The notes: generated from the letters alone by a model not told the origin. Numbered from the stretch's first letter, positions 8,820 through 17,043 are shown. The stretch: DNA of 64,000 nt from Ruegeria sp. EL01 (GCF_900313035.1 NZ_OMPS01000048.1:374176-438175); one strand, 5' to 3'. Made by a program: numbers and translations.

Positions 8820-9701
8820 CTATCCGACAACGGCCCTCAGAGGGCTGCCGCCCAGCATGCGGAAGTTTTGCCGAACCAAAGCGGCCAGCGCCTCGACCAC
8901 TGGATCCCGACCGGCTTCACCCCCGTACAAGTTGATCATATGTGCGGGCAGTTCAGGCAAGACACCTCCTGTGTCTATCTGCTCCAGATGCGCGGTCTCG
9001 GTGCCATCCAGCATGGCATGAACCGCCAGATCCGCGCTGACCGTCGCTTCGATCGTTCGGTCGTTTTCAGTCTCGACGGAAAGTTCCCAAGGGATTCCGG
9101 CTGCATCCAGTGCGGAAATCACCTGCGGTCTGAACAGGCAGCGTCGCCCCAACGCCAATGGCAGCGGCCGTTTGCGCCAGGCTGACCCGCCCGGAGCACC
9201 GATCCAGCGCAGCGGCAATTCAGCAATCGTCTCAGCCCCGTCGGCAATCGAAGGTTCGGTCGTCAGGATCACGTCACATTCTCCGCGCTTGTACATATCC
9301 TTCAACTGCAGCGAATAAGACGACACCAGCTGCACCCTGACCCGTGGAAAATCCGCATTAAATCGCTGCAGAACACGCGGAATAGCCGGGTATACGATGT
9401 CATGCGGCACGCCGAGGACAACCTCACCTTCAAACGCCTGATCGGTCAACTTGGAAATCACCTCATCATTCAACGCAGTCATCCGACGGGCATAAGCCAA
9501 CAACTGCTCTCCTGACGCGGTCAGGGCAATTGTTCGACCGCTACGATCCAACAATTCAAGGCCCAGCAGCTCCTCAAGACGTTTGAGTTGCATCGAAACC
9601 GCTGATTGCGTCAGGTGCAGGAACCCGGCTGCCCGGGTGACCCCGCCTTGGTCCGCGACGGCCACGAAAGATCGCAGCGTGGTTATGTCCAGATTTCGCA
9701 T
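8820..9701 (-). CDS. LysR-family transcriptional regulator
   Basis: 293 residues. Winged HTH at 1-60 (TLRSFVAVADQGGVTRAAGF, then TQSAVSMQLKRLEELLG), followed by a LysR substrate domain from about 90 (VVLGVPHDIVYPAIPRVL). The ATG at 9701 is preferred over a GTG six bases upstream because an AAGGA site sits at better spacing. It diverges from the DUF1127 gene; an inverted repeat spans their shared promoter region. The effector and targets are unknown. Confidence 0.9.
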   Translation of the reverse strand: MRNLDITTLRSFVAVADQGGVTRAAGFLHLTQSAVSMQLKRLEELLGLELLDRSGRTIALTASGEQLLAYARRMTALNDEVISKLTDQAFEGEVVLGVPHDIVYPAIPRVLQRFNADFPRVRVQLVSSYSLQLKDMYKRGECDVILTTEPSIADGAETIAELPLRWIGAPGGSAWRKRPLPLALGRRCLFRPQVISALDAAGIPWELSVETENDRTIEATVSADLAVHAMLDGTETAHLEQIDTGGVLPELPAHMINLYGGEAGRDPVVEALAALVRQNFRMLGGSPLRAVVG

Positions 9702-9718
9702 CTTCACGATTCCTTATG

Positions 9719-9790
9719 GGTTCCATCATAAATATTCGTTTTAAAAATATGTCATACTCCACCATATCAATCAAGGAAGTTGATGGAACC
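9719..9790. promoter_or_regulatory. Divergent promoter region with a 10-base inverted repeat
   Basis: GGTTCCATCA at 9719-9728 is matched exactly by its reverse complement TGATGGAACC at 9781-9790, 52 bases apart, between divergent lysR and DUF1127 genes. Between them is an AT-rich stretch with ATATT...AATAT symmetry near 9730-9750, reminiscent of a T-N11-A LysR box. The repeat is seen directly; binding by the adjacent LysR protein is inferred. Confidence 0.4.
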
Positions 9791-9828
9791 TGACAAACCC
9801 ATCGCAAATCGCAGAAAGGACAATAACC

Positions 9829-10038
9829 ATGACCCAAGTTGCAATTCATCGCCCGTGCAAGCCCACCACGCGATCTGTTCTTGGCATGATCACAAACGCA
9901 ATGTCCCTGAAGCGCCAGCGACGCAGCTTAGCCGAGCTGGATGATCGCGCCCTGAAAGATATCGGAGTGACTCGGAGCGAAGCCGATATCGAAGTCGGCC
10001 GTTACATATGGGACGCACCGGAATTCTGGCGGAAATGA
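9829..10038 (+). CDS. DUF1127 small basic protein
   Basis: 69 residues. The DUF1127 core is at about 28-58: RQRRSLAELDDRALKDIGVTRSEADIE, preceded by a basic stretch. Proteins of this family in alphaproteobacteria are Arg-rich, often stress- or growth-phase-controlled, and some affect phosphate, carbon metabolism or RNA turnover; which applies here is unknown. The gene is divergent from a LysR regulator. A weak terminator-like hairpin follows. Confidence 0.88.
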   Translation: MTQVAIHRPCKPTTRSVLGMITNAMSLKRQRRSLAELDDRALKDIGVTRSEADIEVGRYIWDAPEFWRK

Positions 10039-10063
10039 CGAAAAATCAGCCTTGTAGTGCAAT

Positions 10064-10096
10064 AATGGCGGTCCGCTGCGGTGGATTGCCATTTTT
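10064..10096 (+). terminator. Possible terminator after the DUF1127 gene
   Basis: AATGGC at 10064-10069 pairs with GCCATT at 10088-10093 around an imperfectly paired inner part, and is followed by TTT. Stem is short, so confidence is moderate. Confidence 0.4.
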
Positions 10097-10221
10097 GTTG
10101 TGCGTTTTAGTCGGTTTTGTGCGGTAAACTCTTGAAACACAGCCTGTAGTTGCCGATATTTGCAGGGAAAGCGCTCTGCTTCGGCAGGGCGAACAAGATA
10201 TATGTTTAGGGAGACCCTTTG

Positions 10222-10959
10222 ATGGCACAATTCGACACGATCCGGACGGCATCCGGCGCGCGCGCCGCCGAGATCGACGAGGGCCTGCGCGCCCATATGA
10301 ACAAAGTCTACGGCACAATGTCCGTAGGTATGCTGATCACGTTTGCTGTGGCCTGGGCCGTTGGATCCAGCCCGCAACTGCTGTCCGTGTTCCGCGACCC
10401 GGTCACGCTGAGCCCCAATATCTTGGGCTGGATCGTGATGTTTGCTCCGTTGGCAATGGTGTTCGGCTTTGGTGCCGCAATCAACCGCCTGTCGGCTGCC
10501 GGTGCGCAGTTGTTCTTCTATGTCTTCGCTGGGGTCATGGGCCTGTCGCTGAGCTGGATTTTCGTCGCCTTCACCGGGGTCTCGATCGCTCAGGTATTTC
10601 TGGTGACCTCCATCGCCTTCGCTGGCTTGTCTCTGTACGGCTATGTCACCAAGAAAGACCTGTCAGGTATGGGTACGTTCTTGATGATGGGCGTGATCGG
10701 TCTGGTCGTTGCCATGGTGATCAACATGTTCCTGCAATCGCCTGCGATCATGTTTGCAGTGTCCATTCTGGGTGTGCTGATCTTTGCCGCGCTGACCGCG
10801 TATGACACGCAAAAGATCAAGACCACATACCTGCAGATGGCCCATTCCGGTGATCAGGAATGGTTGGGCAAGGCCGCCATCATGGGCGCGCTGAACCTGT
10901 ATCTGGACTTTATCAACATGTTCATGTTCCTGCTGCAGTTGTTCGGCAGCCGCGAGTAA
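10222..10959 (+). CDS. Bax inhibitor-1/YccA-family membrane protein
   Basis: 245 residues with seven hydrophobic segments from about 30 onward, in the BI-1 pattern. The last part, AYDTQKIK followed by ALNLYLDFINMFMFLLQLFG, is the family hallmark. BI-1 proteins act in the inner membrane, as pH-dependent cation channels or modulators of the FtsH protease; the exact role here is unknown. ATG at 10222 follows a GGGAG site; a TTG one codon upstream is ignored. A strong terminator closes the gene, so it is monocistronic. Confidence 0.9.
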   Translation: MAQFDTIRTASGARAAEIDEGLRAHMNKVYGTMSVGMLITFAVAWAVGSSPQLLSVFRDPVTLSPNILGWIVMFAPLAMVFGFGAAINRLSAAGAQLFFYVFAGVMGLSLSWIFVAFTGVSIAQVFLVTSIAFAGLSLYGYVTKKDLSGMGTFLMMGVIGLVVAMVINMFLQSPAIMFAVSILGVLIFAALTAYDTQKIKTTYLQMAHSGDQEWLGKAAIMGALNLYLDFINMFMFLLQLFGSRE

Positions 10960-10981
10960 CGAACCGAAAAATACAATTGGC

Positions 10982-11014
10982 AAAGGGCGGGTCCGAACGA
11001 CCCGCCCTTTTTCT
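10982..11014 (+). terminator. Rho-independent terminator after the BI-1 gene
   Basis: A perfect 12-base-pair stem (10982-10993 with 10999-11010), five-base loop CGAAC, and a T-rich tail TTTTTCTTTT. Confidence 0.92.
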
Positions 11015-11048
11015 TTTGCCTTGATAACGGTGCGCGGCTCCGACGTAA

Positions 11049-11070
11049 CTCGACATCGATCGATGTCGAG
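11049..11070. repeat. 22-base perfect palindrome
   Basis: Eleven bases from CTCGACATCGA are followed directly by their reverse complement. It lies between the terminator of the BI-1 gene and that of the minus-strand lipoprotein gene. It could be a dimeric protein binding site or form a 9-base-pair stem with a GATC loop. Confidence 0.7.
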
Positions 11071-11078
11071 GTTCTCCC

Positions 11079-11112
11079 AAAAAACAAAACCCCCACCGTC
11101 AAGGCGAGGGCT
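11079..11112 (-). terminator. Probable terminator for the minus-strand lipoprotein gene
   Basis: Read on the minus strand, CCCTCGCC, a TTGA loop and CGGTGGGGG form an imperfect stem followed by TTTTGTTTTTT. It is 25 bases after the lipoprotein stop codon. Confidence 0.55.
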
Positions 11113-11136
11113 TCATTGGCCTTAGTTGGTTAAGGT

Positions 11137-11643
11137 TCAGCTACAGTTCAGAGGAACTGCAAAGCCTGAACTCCGCTCGGACGAGCCTTTGCGGAACACG
11201 TCACCAGCTGGCAGGCATCCTGTGAAACGCTCGGTCTGACTTCCAAAGGTGGCGCCGATCGAGTTGTCCACGGTTGTGGTATTGGTTGGCGTACGCAACA
11301 CGCCGAATAGTGTGCCGTTTACGTTGACGGTGCTCAGGAACAGGTTGGTATCGCTGCCTGACAATTGAACTGCAGTGGTATCCGTGCGCCCGCCATTGTC
11401 GATAGCAACACCGGCCACTTTCGACGCATCAACCTGATCGGACAAAACAGACACGGTACGAAGTTCTGCCAATTCCGCAGGAATATTTGTTGCTGGCGGA
11501 ACAAACGCCACTGCGCCCTGAACATCCGAGACCGTGCGCGGCTCGCCATCAATTCCAGTAAACCCAACACCTTCACGGTTGAAGAGATCTTCACAGCCTG
11601 AAAGTGACAGGACGGCTATTGTGGATAACAAGATTTTTTTCAT
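11137..11643 (-). CDS. Lipoprotein of unknown function
   Basis: 168 residues starting MKKILLSTIAVLSLSGCEDL, a clear lipoprotein signal with lipobox LSGC, so Cys17 should be lipidated. Asp at +3 and Glu at +2 do not settle inner or outer membrane placement. The mature part is Thr/Val/Ser-rich with a pattern of beta strands (VSVLSDQVDASKVAGVAID, LFLSTVNVNGTLFGVLRT) and two late Cys that may pair. No known domain recognised. The start could be four codons upstream; neither site has a good Shine-Dalgarno. Confidence 0.75.
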   Translation of the reverse strand: MKKILLSTIAVLSLSGCEDLFNREGVGFTGIDGEPRTVSDVQGAVAFVPPATNIPAELAELRTVSVLSDQVDASKVAGVAIDNGGRTDTTAVQLSGSDTNLFLSTVNVNGTLFGVLRTPTNTTTVDNSIGATFGSQTERFTGCLPAGDVFRKGSSERSSGFAVPLNCS

Positions 11644-11861
11644 GGCGGTCAACATTTTGTGGCGGTTTGCTCAACCGTATGTGCAGGCAGGTGCAAATTG
11701 CAAGCCACAGCGGAAACGATTGAGCCCGGCCCTGATGCGTCGCTGCAACGGCCCGATCCGTAAGATGCCCAGAAACCTGGGCACCAACCATTGCAAAACA
11801 TGCAATGAAAAAGGGCCCTGCCAACGCAGAACCCCTTCAGATGTCCAATCGGAACGGCAGA

Positions 11862-12029
11862 TTACTTAATCTTGCCTTCCTTGTACTCGACATGCTTGCG
11901 AACGACCGGATCGTATTTACGAACGGTCATTTTCTCAGTCATGGTGCGCGCGTTCTTCTTGGTCACGTAGAAGTGGCCCGTGCCCGCGGTCGAGTTCAGA
12001 CGGATCTTGATTGTCGTCGGCTTCGCCAT
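11862..12029 (-). CDS. rpmG: 50S ribosomal protein L33
   Basis: 55 residues: MAKPTTIKIRLNSTAGTGHF, then YVTKKNARTMTEKM and DPVVRKHVEYKEGKIK. This is the Cys-free (zinc-independent) L33 form usual in alphaproteobacteria. The start is fixed by the invariant MAKPTT beginning; the frame open upstream is non-coding. Monocistronic on the minus strand. Confidence 0.97.
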   Translation of the reverse strand: MAKPTTIKIRLNSTAGTGHFYVTKKNARTMTEKMTVRKYDPVVRKHVEYKEGKIK

Positions 12030-12156
12030 GGTTATCTCCTGCGTCCGAAAAGGCAGGGGCCTTTCGGTTGAATTCCTATGAGCGTGCGCTTTTACGCCCT
12101 GCACAGCGCATGTCAAGGCCAATCAGACCCGCTGCAGCCAGGATTCCTTGGCCCGC

Positions 12157-12864
12157 TTAGGTAGACAGGTTTGGTGCGCCCATATAGCTGTGAATCTGGT
12201 CCCGCTCGTTATCCGAGAGGCCCAGTGCGGTGGATAGCTGGTGCAGGTAAGAAGCCTCACTCTCGTTGTCCAATCGAATCGCTGCCAGTGAGGTCGCATA
12301 TATCTGTGTCTTGAGCGGCGCCCCTGAATCCGCAGCCAGCCCCATGACATCAATTGGTGCGCTTAGCTGTTCCTGTACAAATGCGCGTTCTTCATCGCTG
12401 ATATCGTCGCCCAACTCGCCCAGGATGGTTTCTTTTTCCTGTTCATCCAGTTCACCATCCGCCTTAGCGGCCTGAATCATAGCGCGGAGCATCAGCTTGG
12501 CCTGTTCCTCCATCGCCGCACCTGCCGGTGTACCTTGGAGAACCGTCTCCATCATGTTTGTTGTTTGCTGGCTTCCGGTTCTGGCCGCGCCCTGCATGGC
12601 GTTCAGCAGACCTCCCAGACCGGCTGCGCCTGCAGCGCCACCGCCCATTCCCATTTTGCCCATCATGTCCTGCAGACCAGAGGCGCCGCCCGGCATACCA
12701 AACTGTTCGGCCATTTTGCCCAACTGGTCCATTCCGAACCCGCCGCCTGACCCTTTCATCATATCCTGCAGGCCAGCCATGCCCCCCATCTGCTTGTACT
12801 TGTCCAACCCTTTGGCCGCAGCAAATCCTACGGCAACCGAGGCCAATGCTTTCATGAAACTCAT
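12157..12864 (-). CDS. DUF533/TerB-like protein with Gly/Met-rich region
   Basis: 235 residues. The start MSFMKALASVAVGFAAAKGL follows GGGAGGAAAG. An N-terminal hydrophobic segment (about 5-20) is followed by a low-complexity Gly/Met/Ala region (about 25-115) with two imperfect repeats around GLQDMMKG and GLQDMMGK. The C-terminal 110 residues are the TerB-type helical domain: LRAMIQAAKADGELDEQEKE, where acidic residues could bind a divalent metal. DUF533 proteins are inner-membrane-linked proteins of unknown role, related to TerB of the tellurite/stress system. It is adjacent to rnpB on the same strand. Confidence 0.82.
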   Translation of the reverse strand: MSFMKALASVAVGFAAAKGLDKYKQMGGMAGLQDMMKGSGGGFGMDQLGKMAEQFGMPGGASGLQDMMGKMGMGGGAAGAAGLGGLLNAMQGAARTGSQQTTNMMETVLQGTPAGAAMEEQAKLMLRAMIQAAKADGELDEQEKETILGELGDDISDEERAFVQEQLSAPIDVMGLAADSGAPLKTQIYATSLAAIRLDNESEASYLHQLSTALGLSDNERDQIHSYMGAPNLST

Positions 12865-13092
12865 AACTTTCCTCCCAGGCTCCACTTCCAATCTGTTGTC
12901 GAACTGTATCAGCGGATTGAACAATAGAATACTATGCAGGGAATTTGGCGATTGCCTCGGCGATGTCAGATGTGCGGCCGGGACTACTTTTGAAAGCAAT
13001 TCGACAGCAATGTGTTGGTCGCTGCCGTCCTGCTTTTGTGGAAAATGAAGCCAAACATACGACAGCTTTATGTCGGGTTCTTGAGAGAACAT

Positions 13093-13492
13093 GCGCGGAG
13101 GGCCTGTAAGCCGGATCTTGTTCCAGGGTTGCCCCCTTCGATGACCATTCCTCTAGGCCGCGCATTACTGCGTGGCTCAAGCTGCCAACCCGGTCCCTCT
13201 CGGCCAAGACGCGCTTAGCGGCGGTATCGGCTGACGCCGACCGGCCCGCGTGGGGACCCTATTTGGCATTGCTCCCGGTGGGGCTTGCCGTGCCACCGCT
13301 GTTGCCAGCGGCGCGGTGGGCTCTTACCCCACCGTTTCACCCTTACCTCGGACCGAAATCCGCGGCGGTCTGATTTCTGTGGCGCTTTCCGTCGGGTTTC
13401 CCCGCCCGGGCGTTACCCGGCACCGTTGCCTTGTGGAGTCCGGACTTTCCTCTCGGGCCCTCAAGCCCCAGCGGCCATCCGGCCCTCCGCGC
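13093..13492 (-). ncRNA. rnpB: RNase P RNA
   Basis: About 400 nt on the minus strand. The P1 stem is seen at both ends (GCGCGGAGGGCC at 13492-13481 pairing with 13104-13093). Universal core elements are present in order: GAGGAAAGTCCGGACTCCAC (13452-13433), ACAGAAA, an AGGGTGAAACGGTGGGGTAA block with its pairing GAGCCCACCGCG, AGAGGAATGGTCA and GGCTTACAGGCC at the 3' end. It is the catalytic RNA that matures tRNA 5' ends. Exact ends may differ by a few bases. Open frames on the plus strand here are shadows of the structured RNA. Confidence 0.96.
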
Positions 13493-13581
13493 GAGGGTTC
13501 AGGTATGACGAGACAGGACGCAGGTCAAGGGCAGATAGGGTGGGAAGGGGCCAGCCCCTTCTTGGCCTTTGGCCAATTCAT

Positions 13582-13608
13582 CCCCGGGATATTTTGGGCC
13601 AGATGAAG
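13582..13608 (+). repeat. Intergenic 27-base repeat, copy 1
   Basis: Starts CCCCGGGATATTTTGGG and ends GCCAGATGAAG. It agrees at 23 of 27 positions with 48404-48430. Both copies lie outside genes. Upstream of it, GAAGGGGC and GCCCCTTC at 13549-13566 form a small hairpin. Confidence 0.55.
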
Positions 13609-13614
13609 GGTGGA

Positions 13615-14301
13615 TCAGGTCGAGAGGGTCGTGTGACCGAGCGGCGAGAAATCTTCAGGTGTCAAAGGGCCATTGGACCATGGCCTGTATCTGAGTCGAA
13701 CCGCAGCAAGCAGGGTGGCATCGTCCGCATCAGAGGTGAAACCTGCATCCCGGGCGCGCGCGCGGAACTCATCCATCGACGCAATCTCAGGGCTCTTGGC
13801 GTATCCGCGTCGTTGTGCCAGTCGTTGGTTTTCCAACCTTGGCCAATCGAATTTGGCACCAGGATCCGATTTGCGCCCGGGGGCCATATCGGAATGGCCG
13901 ATTACGCCATCCGGGGCGATAGCCCATCGGTCCATGATCCTGGGCAGCAGACGCTCGAGCGCATCCATTTGAGGCTGTGCAAATGGGTGATCGCCTTTGT
14001 TATCCAGCTCGACCCCGATGGAACGCGAGTTTATGTCGTCCTTGCCGCGCCATTCGCCGGCACCTGCGTGCCAGGCACGATCTTCTTCGCGTACCATCTG
14101 CCAAACGGTTCCACATACGCCGATCAGATAATGTGCTGAAACCTGTGCTTCTGGATCACATAAACGATCCAGAGCCACCTCAGCGTTGTCCATAGCGGTG
14201 TAGTGGATGACGATGAGAGACGGCTGCAACCCATCCCGGCGCGGGCCGAAATTGGGTGATGGGTGCCAGATCGGCGTCTGCGGGTCAGTTGTTGACGGCA
14301 C
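13615..14301 (-). CDS. N-acetylmuramoyl-L-alanine amidase (amidase_2, AmpD/AmiD type)
   Basis: About 228 residues. The Zn-amidase fold shows in SLIVIHYTAMDNAEVALDRL (first Zn His near 35), VSAHYLIGVCGTVWQMV, RAWHAGAGEW, SIGVELDNKG and GVIGHSDMAPGRKSDPGAKF, which holds the other Zn ligands. It cleaves the lactyl-amide bond between MurNAc and peptide, as in murein recycling. No signal peptide is visible, which favours a cytosolic AmpD-like role. The start is uncertain: GTG 14301 (overlapping the preceding gene by 17 bases) fits family length; in-frame ATGs at 14340 and 14346 would overlap it more. Confidence 0.88.
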   Translation of the reverse strand: MPSTTDPQTPIWHPSPNFGPRRDGLQPSLIVIHYTAMDNAEVALDRLCDPEAQVSAHYLIGVCGTVWQMVREEDRAWHAGAGEWRGKDDINSRSIGVELDNKGDHPFAQPQMDALERLLPRIMDRWAIAPDGVIGHSDMAPGRKSDPGAKFDWPRLENQRLAQRRGYAKSPEIASMDEFRARARDAGFTSDADDATLLAAVRLRYRPWSNGPLTPEDFSPLGHTTLST

Positions 14302-14998
14302 TGCGAAACGGGCTTGGGTCCCAGCTGCAGGCAAATCCATCACCATCCGGGTCCAGACCCTTGCGATCTCGCTGAGGGCCCCCGTTAGACAAAAATTCTA
14401 TCTGAGCCTGATCGGATGACGGAAACTGCGCACAATTTCGCTGGGCTTTGGCCTGTAGATTGAACCCGGCCCGGCTGTACAGCTGGGCACCAACCGGGTT
14501 CGTCGTGCTAAGCGCGTATTGTACGATATTGGGCTGGCCACCGGTGCTGCGTTCAGGAACGGCTGTTGGCGCCACGACCTCATAGGTTTGGCGGTTCTGG
14601 TCGATTCGAGCGGCATCGGATTCGATACTGCGGCGCTCGGAAACTGCAGCAAAATCCTGTTCGTCGGAAATCCCGGTGTTGTTGGGTGCCGTGGTTACAA
14701 CGGCGGTTGCGCCTCCTCCGCCAGACGTGTTGGCCAAAGCAGCCGCTGTCTGGTTGGCAATATCGGCATTGGAACCCGACGCTGCAGGAAAGGTTGAACC
14801 CGTACCTTGCGCGCCCAGGGTCTCCTGCGAGACATCCGCCGGGGCCAACAGAGGGTCGCCGACAGTCCCCTGCCCGGCCAGCTGAGCCTCACGCTGAGCC
14901 TGATACTGTGGCGTGTTGAAACCCGCACCGGTAACCGGTGCAACCGTGTTGCACGCAGCGATAAGTGCGATGGCGGGAATCAAGGGCAAAAAGCGCAT
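14285..14998 (-). CDS. Lipoprotein with C-terminal excalibur calcium-binding domain
   Basis: 237 residues: MRFLPLIPAIALIAACNTV is a lipoprotein signal with lipobox IAAC. A long Ala/Thr/Gly-rich linker follows (about 30-150), then a domain with QRNCAQFPSSDQAQIEFLSN and DPDGDGFACSWDP, the excalibur motif, whose DxDxDG loop resembles EF-hands. Such proteins are envelope-located and of unknown function. The amidase gene begins inside its 3' end, suggesting cotranscription and a shared cell-wall role. GatA lies upstream on the same strand. Confidence 0.85.
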   Translation of the reverse strand: MRFLPLIPAIALIAACNTVAPVTGAGFNTPQYQAQREAQLAGQGTVGDPLLAPADVSQETLGAQGTGSTFPAASGSNADIANQTAAALANTSGGGGATAVVTTAPNNTGISDEQDFAAVSERRSIESDAARIDQNRQTYEVVAPTAVPERSTGGQPNIVQYALSTTNPVGAQLYSRAGFNLQAKAQRNCAQFPSSDQAQIEFLSNGGPQRDRKGLDPDGDGFACSWDPSPFRSAVNN

Positions 14999-15036
14999 GC
15001 AATGGCTCCGTATCTGTTGTCCTGGCGGCCCGAGGC

Positions 15037-16524
15037 TTACCACCATTTCCCGGGCTTGGCCACAAAACCAGCCGCGTTTTCCAGCGCATAGGCGGTGTTG
15101 AGCAGATCACCTTCATCCCAGGGACGTCCGATCAGTTGCAACCCCAATGGCAGGCCTTGCGAATCCAGGCCAGCCGGTACCGAAATACCCGGCAGCCCCG
15201 CCAGGTTAACCGTGACGGTGAAGACATCGTTCAAATACATTTGCACCGGATCAGCCTCGGTCATCTCACCCAAGCCGAATGAGGCTGATGGCGTCGCAGG
15301 CGTCAGGATGGCGTCGATGCCCTTGGCAAACACATCCTCAAAGTCTTTCTTGATCAGGTTCCGCACCTTCCGTGCGCGATTGTAGTAGGCATCATAGAAT
15401 CCTGCCGACAGCACATAGGTTCCGATCATCACCCGGCGCTGAACTTCGTGGCCAAACCCTTCGGCGCGGGTCTTTTCATACATCTCGGTGATGCCGTCAC
15501 CCTGCGCCAATTGTGCCCGGCGGCCATAGCGCACACCGTCATAGCGGGCGAGGTTCGAGGAGGCCTCGGCCGGGGCAATCACGTAATAGGCCGGCAGTGC
15601 GTATTTCGTGTGCGGCAGCGAGATATCGACCATCTCAGCGCCTGCATCTTTCAACATCGCAGCGCCATCGGCCCACAGCTTTTCGATCTCGGACGGCATT
15701 CCGTCCATACGGTATTCCTTGGGGATACCGATTTTCTTACCGCGGATGTCGCCGGTCAGCATCGCCTCGAAATTGGGGACGGCCAGTTCGGCACTGGTCG
15801 AATCCTTCGGATCGTGCCCGCACATGGTTTCAAGCATGATCGCCGCGTCGCGCACGTTTTTGGTCATTGGTCCGGCCTGATCCAGCGAGGAGGCAAACGC
15901 CACGATGCCCCAGCGCGAACAGCGGCCATAGGTCGGCTTGATGCCGGTGATGCCCACAAATGCTGCCGGTTGGCGGATTGATCCGCCAGTATCGGTGCCG
16001 GTCGCAGCCAGGCACAGATCTGCGGAAACGGCCGAGGCGGAACCGCCCGACGAGCCGCCCGGTGTTAGCTGCGCGTCATCGTTGCCACGCCGCCACGGGC
16101 TGACCGCGTTGCCATAGGCAGAGGTTTCGTTGGACGATCCCATGGCAAACTCATCCATGTTCAGCTTGCCCAGCATCACCGCACCGGCGTCAACCAGTTG
16201 CTGTGACACAGTGGATTCGTATTCCGGTTTGAACCCTTCCAGAATCTTTGAAGCGGCCTGAGACGGCACGCCCTTGGTGCAGAACAGATCCTTGACGCCG
16301 ATCGGAAGGCCACACATCGACGGCGCGTCGCCGCCTTTGATACGGTCATCCGCCGCCTTGGCGCGTTCCAGCGCGATCTCGGGCGTCTTGTGGACAAAGG
16401 CGTTCAGCGCGTCGGCCTCATCAATCGCCTTCAGACAGGATTCGGTCAGCTCGACCGAGGTCACGTCGCCAGCGCGCAGCGCATCGCGGGCTTCGGCCAG
16501 ACCCAGTTTATTCAGATCGCTCAT
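15037..16524 (-). CDS. gatA: Asp-tRNA(Asn)/Glu-tRNA(Gln) amidotransferase subunit A
   Basis: 495 residues, full length. The amidase-signature catalytic triad is visible: Lys in LPIGVKDLFCTKG (near 79), and the Ser-cisSer pair in TPGGSSGGSASAVSADL and GTDTGGSIRQPA (near 155-183). It liberates ammonia from glutamine for transamidation of mischarged tRNAs with GatB and GatC. gatC is three bases upstream on the same strand; gatB is not in this window, which is common in alphaproteobacteria. Confidence 0.97.
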   Translation of the reverse strand: MSDLNKLGLAEARDALRAGDVTSVELTESCLKAIDEADALNAFVHKTPEIALERAKAADDRIKGGDAPSMCGLPIGVKDLFCTKGVPSQAASKILEGFKPEYESTVSQQLVDAGAVMLGKLNMDEFAMGSSNETSAYGNAVSPWRRGNDDAQLTPGGSSGGSASAVSADLCLAATGTDTGGSIRQPAAFVGITGIKPTYGRCSRWGIVAFASSLDQAGPMTKNVRDAAIMLETMCGHDPKDSTSAELAVPNFEAMLTGDIRGKKIGIPKEYRMDGMPSEIEKLWADGAAMLKDAGAEMVDISLPHTKYALPAYYVIAPAEASSNLARYDGVRYGRRAQLAQGDGITEMYEKTRAEGFGHEVQRRVMIGTYVLSAGFYDAYYNRARKVRNLIKKDFEDVFAKGIDAILTPATPSASFGLGEMTEADPVQMYLNDVFTVTVNLAGLPGISVPAGLDSQGLPLGLQLIGRPWDEGDLLNTAYALENAAGFVAKPGKWW

Positions 16525-16527
16525 GTC

Positions 16528-16815
16528 TTACTCCACCACTTTGGGGACTGCGAAAAATCCCTCGCGCGCGTCGGGGGCGTTGGCCAGAACCTTGTCCTGC
16601 TGGCCGCCGTCGGTGACCACATCTTCACGTCGTTTCAGGCGCATGGGCTCGACCGAGACCATCGGTTCAACCCCATCGACATCGACTTCGTTCAGTTGCT
16701 CGATGAACCCCAGGATCGTGTTGAATTCCGAGGCCAGCGCCGGCAGCGCGTCATCCTCGACCTTGATCCGGGCCAGTTTGGCCACCTTGGCGGCGGTGCT
16801 TTGGTCAATCGACAT
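16528..16815 (-). CDS. gatC: Asp-tRNA(Asn)/Glu-tRNA(Gln) amidotransferase subunit C
   Basis: 95 residues: MSIDQSTAAKVAKLARIKVE, then LASEFNTILGFIEQLNEVD and VEPMVSVEPMRLKRREDVVT. This is the normal GatC that wraps GatA and GatB. It leads the gatCA operon. Upstream 228 bases separate it from a divergent small secreted-peptide gene. Confidence 0.96.
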   Translation of the reverse strand: MSIDQSTAAKVAKLARIKVEDDALPALASEFNTILGFIEQLNEVDVDGVEPMVSVEPMRLKRREDVVTDGGQQDKVLANAPDAREGFFAVPKVVE

Positions 16816-16953
16816 CGGCTTCCCTCATATACGTTAGGGGGCATTTACCCGTCTGGCGCACCAGTCGCAAGACCGCTGAGGGCCGCGTTTGCCCATGTGT
16901 CAGGCCACCTGTGGTTTCCTGCCATTCAATCCTGAATACCCGGTATGCAAAAA

Positions 16954-17004
16954 AGTAAACTAAATAGTTCACTTTATGTCTTGAAAACTGAACTGGACTG
17001 TTCA
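16954..17004. promoter_or_regulatory. Two operator-like inverted repeats before the small secreted-peptide gene
   Basis: AGTAAAC-N6-GTTCACT at 16954-16973 (one mismatch) and TGAAC-N6-GTTCA at 16989-17004 share the same half site and the same six-base spacer. This is the layout of TetR-type or similar dimeric regulator sites. They lie 40-90 bases before the ATG of the 52-residue peptide. No matching TetR gene is in the window. Binding is inferred. Confidence 0.45.
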
Positions 17005-17043
17005 TTTTCTATCATGTGACACAGCACAACAACGGAGACAGAA

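Noticed and set aside
12497..13048. 183-residue plus-strand frame opposite the DUF533 gene
   Set aside because: Its Pro/Ile/Ser pattern is the antisense image of the Gly/Met repeats; no ribosome site.
13250..14139. Open frames on the plus strand over rnpB and the amidase gene
   Set aside because: The region encodes a structured RNA and the opposite-strand amidase; the peptides are low-quality, Arg/Pro-rich shadows.
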